This document shows, piece by piece, positions 8,092-12,456 of a stretch of DNA of 12,456 bases (the first letter of the stretch is position 1; each line of letters starts with the position of its first letter). The notes beneath the pieces are model-generated. The model searched no databases and was not told where the DNA came from. It worked only from the letters and a program-made list of their open reading frames with translations. The position numbers and the translations under genes were made by a program. The stretch is from CAYQQJ01 sp964419935 (GTDB lineage: Bacteria > Pseudomonadota > Gammaproteobacteria > Pseudomonadales > Cellvibrionaceae), in contig CAYQQJ010000055.1 in NCBI GenBank assembly GCA_964419935.1, positions 1-12,456 of the forward strand, in the 5' to 3' direction.

Positions 8092-8365
8092 TTTTGACCA
8101 CCGTTATACGGAGTCTTCGCTCGGCCGAACCTGTCTAGCCCTTCCAGTTGCGCTGATCCACCCTGCGCACATGGCGAGTCTGACTGCCTCGACTCCACTT
8201 ACTCCAACATCTTCGCCATTTCCAGAACCTGCCTCGTTCCCCTATCACCTTCTGATGACCTAGTGGCGGTCTACTGAAGGTGTGGTACGAGCGGTGCTAC
8301 TTTGCAGCCATTTTTCATGAGCGGCTGCACTCATTTTACGAAATTCAGAATGCTCAAACGCCGAA
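8092..8365 (-). other. sdhB-sucA intergenic gap with competing hairpins
   Basis: This 274-nt gap holds no gene I can support and no convincing promoter. A TATAAC at the sucA end is too close to the start to be a -10 box. Near the sdhB end two stems cannot form together: ATGAG (8317-8321) with CTCAT (8330-8334), and TGCAGCC (8303-8309) with GGCTGCA (8323-8329). Neither is followed by a U run in the operon direction. In E. coli a separate suc promoter exists in the equivalent gap, so an unrecognised promoter here remains possible. Confidence 0.4.
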
Positions 8366-9070
8366 TCAGGTCGCGTTACGCAACAACATGGTGCGAATAT
8401 GCCCGATTGCGCGGGTCGGATTCAGACCTTTGGGGCATACAGACGCACAATTCTGAATGTTGTGACAACGGAAAACACTGAACGGATCATAAAGTTTGGA
8501 CAAACGCTCTTCAGTCGCGGTATCCCGCGTATCTGCCAGAAAGCGATAAGCCTGCAACAAGCCGGCGGGGCCAATGAAACGATCCGGGTTCCACCAGAAC
8601 GACGGACAGGCTGTGGAGCAGCACGCGCACAGAATACATTCATACAAGCCGTTCAGCTTGTCGCGGTCTTCCGGTGATTGCAAACGCTCAATGGCCGGGG
8701 CCGGTGTATCGTTTTGCAGGTACGGCTCCACTTTATGGTACTGCGCATAAAATTGCGACATGTCGATGACGAGGTCGCGAATAACCGGCAAGCCCGGCAA
8801 CGGGCGAATCACCAGCTTGTTCTTCTTGACGCACTCCGACAGCGGCGTAATGCAGGCCAGGCCATTCTTGCCGCCGATGTTGACACCGTCGGAGCCACAC
8901 ACGCCTTCACGGCAGGAGCGACGGAACGTCAGGGTCGGGTCCTGGGCCTTGAGCAGTTCCAGAACGTCGAGAACCATCATATCCTTGCCCTGAACATCCA
9001 CCTCATAAGTTTGCATATAAGGGGCTTTGTCTGTTTCAGGGTTGTAACGATAAATTTCTACTTTCAACAT
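8366..9070 (-). CDS. sdhB: Succinate dehydrogenase iron-sulfur subunit
   Basis: This subunit carries electrons from the SdhA flavin to the quinone site through three iron-sulfur clusters, on the inner face of the cytoplasmic membrane. The 234 residues have the [2Fe-2S] ligands in SCREGVCGSDG (Cys53, Cys58, Asp61) and Cys73, with Asp as third ligand as in E. coli. The [4Fe-4S] and [3Fe-4S] ligands lie in ECILCACCSTACP (Cys145, Cys148, Cys151, Cys155) and RCHNIQNCASVCPKG (Cys202, Cys208, Cys212). The C-terminus NPTRAIGHIRTMLLRNAT is full length. The ATG follows sdhA by 69 nt, with AGGTAAA upstream as a moderate ribosome-binding site. Confidence 0.98.
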   Translation of the reverse strand: MLKVEIYRYNPETDKAPYMQTYEVDVQGKDMMVLDVLELLKAQDPTLTFRRSCREGVCGSDGVNIGGKNGLACITPLSECVKKNKLVIRPLPGLPVIRDLVIDMSQFYAQYHKVEPYLQNDTPAPAIERLQSPEDRDKLNGLYECILCACCSTACPSFWWNPDRFIGPAGLLQAYRFLADTRDTATEERLSKLYDPFSVFRCHNIQNCASVCPKGLNPTRAIGHIRTMLLRNAT

Positions 9071-9117
9071 TTGTCTTTTACCTGATCTGGCATTCGGCTT
9101 TCATCAAACCCGTGCAA

Positions 9118-9154
9118 TTAGTAGCTGCGGACGCTCGATTTAATAACTACGAAC
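9118..9154 (-). repeat. Second copy of the sdhA terminal codons (V-R-S-Y-stop)
   Basis: sdhA ends GTT CGT AGT TAT TAA (9154-9140). Starting 22 bp further downstream, GTC CGC AGC TAC TAA (9132-9118) spells the same four residues and stop in another frame. Eleven of 15 bases match, and the four differences are all T to C at third codon positions. The residue before also stays similar (Thr ACA, Ser AGC). This looks like a relic or duplicate of the gene end in the sdhA-sdhB gap; chance cannot be excluded for so short a string. Confidence 0.6.
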
Positions 9155-10912
9155 TGTGGGCGCAAAGGCTTCCATGGTTGTCGGTGCGAAATTGACGTTG
9201 CGCTTGGCAACTCGCTTGTCACTCGGGTGGTAGATTGAGTGACACAGCCAGTTGTCATCGTCGCGCTCCTGGAAATCATCCCGAGCGTGGGCACCGCGGG
9301 ATTCCTTGCGCTCTTCTGCTGCAATTGCGGTGGCTTCAGCCACTTCCAGCAGGTTTTGCACTTCCAGCGCTTCAATGCGAGCCGTGTTGAATGCCAGACT
9401 CTTGTCTTCAAGGGAGATATTCTCGATGCGACCACGCAGCTCGGCGAGTTTCTTGATGCCGTCCTGCATGTAGTCACCGCGACGGAACACGCCGAAGTGG
9501 TTCTGCATGGTGTTTTGCAGTTCTTTGCGCAGCACTGCGGTGGATTCACCACCGGTGGAATTGTTAACACGATTCAGGCGCGCCATGGACGCTTCAACAT
9601 CGCTTTCGCTCGCTGCGCGAACATCAATACCTTCGCGCAGAGCCTGTTCGATGTACAGGCCGGCTGCACGCCCGAAGACCACCAGGTCGAGCAGCGAGTT
9701 GCCGCCCAAACGGTTGGCGCCGTGTACAGATACGGAAGCTACTTCGCCACAGGCATACAGGCCTTCGATAATCTTGTCGTTGCCATCGGCGTCTTGCGTC
9801 AGCGCCTGGCCGTGAATGGTGGTTGGGATACCGCCCATCATGTAGTGACAGGTGGGCACCACGGGGATTGGATCCTTGATGGGATCCACATGCGCGAATG
9901 TGCGGGACAATTCCAGGATACCGGGCAGACGGGAATTCAGAATGTCCGCACCCAGGTGATCCAGCTTCAGCATGACGTGGTCGCCGTCCGGACCACAACC
10001 GCGGCCTTCGAGGATTTCCAGCACCATGGAGCGCGCGACCACATCGCGGCCAGCCAGGTCTTTGGCGTTGGGCGCGTAGCGCTCCATGAAACGTTCGCCG
10101 TCCTTATTAATAAGGTAGCCACCTTCACCGCGACAACCTTCAGTTACCAGTGTGCCCGCGCCGTGAATACCGGTGGGGTGGAACTGCCACATTTCCATAT
10201 CCTGCACCGGGAAGCCCGCGCGCAGCGCCATGCCAATACCGTCGCCAGTATTGATGTGGGCGTTGGTGGTGGAGGCAAAAATGCGACCGGAGCCGCCGGT
10301 TGCCATAACCGTGGCTTTGGAGTTGATACAGATGGTTTCACCATCTTCTATATTAATGGCGATAACACCCACAACAGCACCGTCCTGGTTTTTCACCAGA
10401 TCCACCGCAAACCATTCGTTCAGGAATACGGTGTTGTTGCGCACGTTGTTCTGATAGAGGGTGTGCAGCATGGCGTGACCGGTTCGGTCTGCCGCTGCGC
10501 AGGTGCGCGCCGCCTGGCCGCCCTTGCCGAAGTTCTTTGACTGGCCGCCGAAGGGGCGCTGGTAGATGCGGCCTTCGTCGGTACGGGAAAACGGGAGACC
10601 CATGTGTTCCAGTTCGAACACGGCCTGGGGGCCGACGGAACACATATATTCAATGGCTTCCTGATCACCAATGTAATCAGAGCCTTTGACGGTGTCATAC
10701 ATGTGCCAGCGCCAGTCGTCATTCGGGTCTGCACTGCCAATGGCACAGGTAATGCCGCCCTGGGCAGATACGGTGTGAGAACGTGTGGGGAATACTTTGG
10801 TGACTACGGCTGTTTTGTAGCCGGACTGTGCAAGCTGCAGTGCTGCTCGCATACCCGCGCCACCGCCGCCGACGACGATTGCATCAAATGAAATTGTGCG
10901 CATATTAGCCAT
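9140..10912 (-). CDS. sdhA: Succinate dehydrogenase flavoprotein subunit
   Basis: This is the catalytic subunit of complex II: it oxidises succinate to fumarate on a covalently bound FAD. Its 590 residues are close to E. coli (588). The FAD-binding GGGGAGMRAAL spans 15-25, and the covalent flavin histidine is His46 in SHTVSAQGG. Active-site residues are His245 (HPTG), Arg289 (LAGRDVV) and His356 (TCHYMMGG), with the late FAD motif NRLGGNSLLDLVVFGR. The start MANMRTISFDAI matches the Pseudomonas-type N-terminus; a second ATG three codons in (10903) is possible. It begins 4 nt after the sdhD stop, with a G-rich run in the end of sdhD as ribosome-binding site. The C-terminus FAPTVRSY aligns with the family's usual IRTY-like end, so the upstream stop is the real one. 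Confidence 0.98.
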   Translation of the reverse strand: MANMRTISFDAIVVGGGGAGMRAALQLAQSGYKTAVVTKVFPTRSHTVSAQGGITCAIGSADPNDDWRWHMYDTVKGSDYIGDQEAIEYMCSVGPQAVFELEHMGLPFSRTDEGRIYQRPFGGQSKNFGKGGQAARTCAAADRTGHAMLHTLYQNNVRNNTVFLNEWFAVDLVKNQDGAVVGVIAINIEDGETICINSKATVMATGGSGRIFASTTNAHINTGDGIGMALRAGFPVQDMEMWQFHPTGIHGAGTLVTEGCRGEGGYLINKDGERFMERYAPNAKDLAGRDVVARSMVLEILEGRGCGPDGDHVMLKLDHLGADILNSRLPGILELSRTFAHVDPIKDPIPVVPTCHYMMGGIPTTIHGQALTQDADGNDKIIEGLYACGEVASVSVHGANRLGGNSLLDLVVFGRAAGLYIEQALREGIDVRAASESDVEASMARLNRVNNSTGGESTAVLRKELQNTMQNHFGVFRRGDYMQDGIKKLAELRGRIENISLEDKSLAFNTARIEALEVQNLLEVAEATAIAAEERKESRGAHARDDFQERDDDNWLCHSIYHPSDKRVAKRNVNFAPTTMEAFAPTVRSY

Positions 10913-10916
10913 TAAC

Positions 10917-11285
10917 TTAAAACCCCCAAAGAATTTCGATGCCCCACACCAGGTAACAGACGGTTACCAATGCGTAGATTGTCAGTGCAAGCGAACGGAA
11001 CACCAGGCCTTTTGGCCCCAGCAGACGATCCGTCAGATAATCATTCACCACAGACCAGAGGCCTATCCAGGCGTGGGCGGCAATACTGACAAGTGCGAGC
11101 AGGCTGAATATACGCATCCACTGCTGGCTGTATAGATCCTGCCATTGCGCGAACTGCAGATCCGGATTACTCAAAATAAAAGCCACAAGAAAGATGGTGT
11201 AGGCACCCAGCACCACAGCGGTGAGACGCTGAATGATCCAATCTCCCAGACCGTTTCGGCCCAATGTTGATACTGCCGTTACCAT
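10917..11285 (-). CDS. sdhD: Succinate dehydrogenase membrane anchor subunit
   Basis: This small membrane subunit, with SdhC, anchors SdhAB, binds heme b and forms the ubiquinone site. From the ATG at 11285 it has 122 residues and three membrane segments (about 18-38, 58-79, 93-116). The heme-ligand histidine falls at His71 in AAHAWIGLW and the quinone-site Asp82-Tyr83 in NDYL, the same numbers as in E. coli, which supports this start. A GTG three codons upstream (11294) is in frame but less likely; GGGAG lies about 10 nt before the ATG. It overlaps sdhC by 7 nt and is followed by sdhA after 4 nt, so translation is probably coupled. Confidence 0.95.
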   Translation of the reverse strand: MVTAVSTLGRNGLGDWIIQRLTAVVLGAYTIFLVAFILSNPDLQFAQWQDLYSQQWMRIFSLLALVSIAAHAWIGLWSVVNDYLTDRLLGPKGLVFRSLALTIYALVTVCYLVWGIEILWGF

Positions 11286-11656
11286 AAGATCCACACTCCC
11301 GCTGCGATAATTAATACAACCGATGCCACAACCACCAGGGTGGCAGTCCGACGACCGGCCTGCAGCCCTTCACCAATATTCAGGTCCATAATCAAATGAC
11401 GAATACCAGCGAGCAGGTGATACGCCAGTGCGGCTAAAATACCCCAGATAATAAACTGAGCCAGCGGATGATTGAGCGTGCCCGCCAGTGATTCGAAACT
11501 TTCTTCCGAACGAAGGCTCACATCAAGCATCCACATCAACACCAACACGCCACCGATCAAAATGACGCCGGAGATACGGTGCAGAATGGAAACGATAGCG
11601 GTGATGGGAAATTTAATGGTGGAGAGTTCGAGATTAACAGGTCTGTTCTTGTTCAC
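11279..11656 (-). CDS. sdhC: Succinate dehydrogenase cytochrome b556 subunit
   Basis: This is the first gene of the operon and a heme b and quinone-binding membrane subunit. From GTG at 11656 it encodes 125 residues beginning NKNRPVNLELSTIKFPITA, the conserved N-terminus of this family. The quinone-site SILHRISG (Ser23, Arg27) and heme-ligand His80 in AYHLLAGIRHLIMD are present, with three membrane helices (about 28-48, 66-88, 104-124). The open frame continues 28 codons upstream to a TTG, but that part does not look like SdhC. AAAAGGTG lies about 10 nt before the GTG, so the GTG start is preferred. Use of GTG for the first gene of a highly expressed operon is mildly unusual. Confidence 0.95.
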   Translation of the reverse strand: MNKNRPVNLELSTIKFPITAIVSILHRISGVILIGGVLVLMWMLDVSLRSEESFESLAGTLNHPLAQFIIWGILAALAYHLLAGIRHLIMDLNIGEGLQAGRRTATLVVVASVVLIIAAGVWILW

Positions 11657-11830
11657 AGTGGTGTTACACCTTTTGGTCCAGGTTACGGATTCCCATATTA
11701 CGAATTTCCGGCTATGGGATTCCCGATTGGAGACGAACAAATGGGATCAGGTAATGCGCGCCTGGATATCAGCCAGTAATCAAAGACTGGTAAAGAGGTG
11801 CGTCAGGTATCGTTTAAGCCTGATAAAGCG
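11657..11830 (-). promoter_or_regulatory. sdhC mRNA leader (about 174 nt) with a hairpin near the ribosome-binding site
   Basis: The leader is inferred from the promoter at 11837-11866. It has several short dyads. The clearest is TCCCATA (11691-11697) with TATGGGA (11713-11719), a 7-bp stem over 15 nt, ending about 35 nt before the start codon. GGATTCCC also appears twice in direct orientation in this block. No riboswitch class is recognised. In E. coli and Pseudomonas the sdh leader is a target of iron- and carbon-responsive small RNAs (RyhB, Spot 42, PrrF types), so a similar role is plausible but not shown. Confidence 0.5.
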
Positions 11831-11836
11831 CGGCGA

Positions 11837-11866
11837 ATTATAGGATAAACAGTGGCAAAAACACAA
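11837..11866 (-). promoter_or_regulatory. Sigma70 promoter of the sdhCDAB-sucAB-lpd-sucCD operon
   Basis: On the minus strand there is a perfect -10 box, TATAAT (11842-11837), with a weaker -35, TTGTGT (11866-11861), 18 nt upstream. Transcription would start near 11830. No other -10 of this quality is seen between sdhC and gltA on this strand. The weak -35 suggests help from an activator, perhaps at the dyads further upstream. Confidence 0.7.
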
Positions 11867-11910
11867 ATATCCGTAAGGACTTAGCGCGTTTTTATCCACC
11901 CCTCACGAAA

Positions 11911-11973
11911 ATTGGTCAGTTTTGTTGGCCTGACCATTGGTCTAACCACAATTATGCACCAAATTGGTGCATA
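11911..11973. promoter_or_regulatory. Operator-like dyad cluster, including a perfect NtrC-type palindrome
   Basis: Three dyads are packed in 63 bp. TGGTCAG (11913-11919) faces CTGACCA (11930-11936). GACCA-T-TGGTC spans 11932-11942. Arms TATGCACCAA (11953-11962) and TTGGTGCATA (11964-11973) surround a single A. The last fits the NtrC consensus TGCACC-N5-GGTGCA exactly, at 11955-11971. It is centred about 133 bp upstream of the predicted sdhC start point and about 250 bp upstream of that of gltA. The binding protein is not known from the sequence; other regulators with similar palindromes are possible. Confidence 0.6.
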
Positions 11974-12115
11974 TCAAACCGGTTAAAACGTTGCCATACC
12001 AACCAATGTGGTAATGTAAATTAAGCTGTCGACGCGCGCAAGGCTACCCAAGTCACACTGATTCAACGTACAATTTCACGCTGCTCACTCGGCGGTATGA
12101 CTGAAGATGGCATAA

Positions 12116-12143
12116 CTTCATGGAAAGCTTCATGGAAAGCTTC
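12116..12143. repeat. 12-bp tandem repeat upstream of gltA
   Basis: CTTCATGGAAAG occurs at 12116-12127 and 12128-12139, followed by CTTC, giving about 2.3 copies. It lies about 40 bp upstream of the gltA -35 box. A 12-bp unit keeps any reading frame open, which explains the short open frames here. No binding factor is recognised. Confidence 0.75.
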
Positions 12144-12181
12144 CCGGACAGGTTCGCGTAAAGGCTGCGGAAAGCTCCACA

Positions 12182-12209
12182 TTGACATCAGCGGTAAGGA
12201 GCCTATAGT
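12182..12209 (+). promoter_or_regulatory. Sigma70 promoter of gltA
   Basis: A consensus -35, TTGACA (12182-12187), and a -10, TATAGT (12204-12209), are 16 bp apart. Transcription would start near 12216 and give a leader of about 71 nt. This is the best plus-strand promoter in the spacer. Confidence 0.75.
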
Positions 12210-12286
12210 TTGCTCTCCCAAAAAGGCCCTGAGTGCTTCAATTGCCATGTTTCTGGCATTCTTATTTTACTGTTTAGGAGTCCGTA

Positions 12287-12456
12287 ATGACTGATAAGAA
12301 AGCTCACCTTTCGGTCGACGGTTTGGACGAATCCATCGAGCTGCCGGTCTACTCCGGCAGTACCGGGCCCGACGTAATCGACGTTCGCGCCCTGACAGGA
12401 AAGGGTTATTTCACCTACGATCCAGGCTTTGTTTCCACCGCGTCATGTGAATCCAA
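12287..12456 (+). CDS. gltA: Citrate synthase (partial, N-terminal 56 residues)
   Basis: Citrate synthase condenses acetyl-CoA with oxaloacetate, the entry step of the TCA cycle. Only the first 56 codons lie in the window; the gene runs off the right edge. The segment DVIDVRALTGKGYFTYDPGF followed by VSTASCES (about 30-56) closely matches the N-terminal domain of the hexameric, NADH-sensitive GltA of Gram-negative bacteria (E. coli reads DVIDIRTL...FTFDPGFTSTASCES). AGGAG (12276-12280) lies 6 nt before the ATG. The gene is divergent from the sdh-suc operon with its own promoter, as in Pseudomonas, so the shared spacer can coordinate both. The catalytic residues are outside the window. Confidence 0.95.
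   Translation, partial: MTDKKAHLSVDGLDESIELPVYSGSTGPDVIDVRALTGKGYFTYDPGFVSTASCES

Noticed and set aside
8092..8120. TATAAC as a -10 box for sucA
   Set aside because: Transcription would begin at or inside the ribosome-binding site, and no -35 lies at proper spacing.
9239..10540. 433-codon plus-strand open frame opposite sdhA
   Set aside because: It is a shadow of sdhA in the complementary frame, with no domain, no ribosome-binding site and no operon context.
11657..11740. 28-codon N-terminal extension of sdhC from a TTG
   Set aside because: The extension does not resemble SdhC, whereas the GTG at 11656 has a ribosome-binding site and gives the conserved N-terminus.
12097..12294. 65-codon plus-strand frame with a hydrophobic C-terminal stretch, ending 8 bases into gltA
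   Set aside because: It looks like a small membrane protein coupled to gltA, but the gltA promoter lies inside it, it has no Shine-Dalgarno sequence, and its front half is the 12-bp repeat. It would be transcribed in full only from a start further upstream.

Overview
The window carries the tricarboxylic acid (TCA) cycle supercluster of a gammaproteobacterium. The order is gltA (divergent, partial) | sdhC-sdhD-sdhA-sdhB-sucA-sucB-lpd-sucC-sucD. This layout, with lpd between sucB and sucC and citrate synthase divergent from sdhC, is the one known from Pseudomonas and its marine relatives. E. coli has no lpd in the cluster. Protein lengths and motifs resemble the Pseudomonas/Cellvibrio side of the Gammaproteobacteria. 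Genus placement is inference; no rRNA or other marker gene is present.

Layout on the minus strand, in transcription order. A strong sigma70 promoter (11837-11866) and a leader of about 174 nt precede sdhC (GTG start, 11656). sdhC overlaps sdhD by 7 nt, and sdhA follows after 4 nt. sdhB follows a 69-nt gap, then a 274-nt gap leads to sucA. sucA and sucB are separated by a tandem repeat and a hairpin, sucB and lpd by a GC-rich hairpin. lpd, sucC and sucD follow, with the last two overlapping by 1 nt. The operon ends in a 14-bp tandem repeat, a 14-bp-stem terminator (149-181) and a REP-like element. On the plus strand at the right edge gltA begins at 12287 behind its own promoter (12182-12209). 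The sdhC-gltA spacer (about 630 bp) holds both promoters and a cluster of dyads, including a perfect 21-bp palindrome that matches the NtrC-type pattern TGCACC-N5-GGTGCA.

Together the genes encode citrate synthase (entry of acetyl-CoA), the 2-oxoglutarate dehydrogenase complex (E1 SucA, E2 SucB, E3 Lpd), succinyl-CoA synthetase (SucCD) and succinate dehydrogenase / complex II (SdhCDAB). That takes 2-oxoglutarate to fumarate and feeds electrons to quinone. All catalytic and cofactor residues I looked for are present.

No new defence system, mobile element or RNA gene is visible; the coding content is conventional. The unusual material is in the gaps. The last codons of sucA are reiterated about four times with an exact 20-bp period downstream of its stop. 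The last four codons plus stop of sdhA (V-R-S-Y-stop) occur again 22 bp downstream, with every sense codon changed at the third base only. The sdhC-gltA spacer carries the operator-like palindromes.
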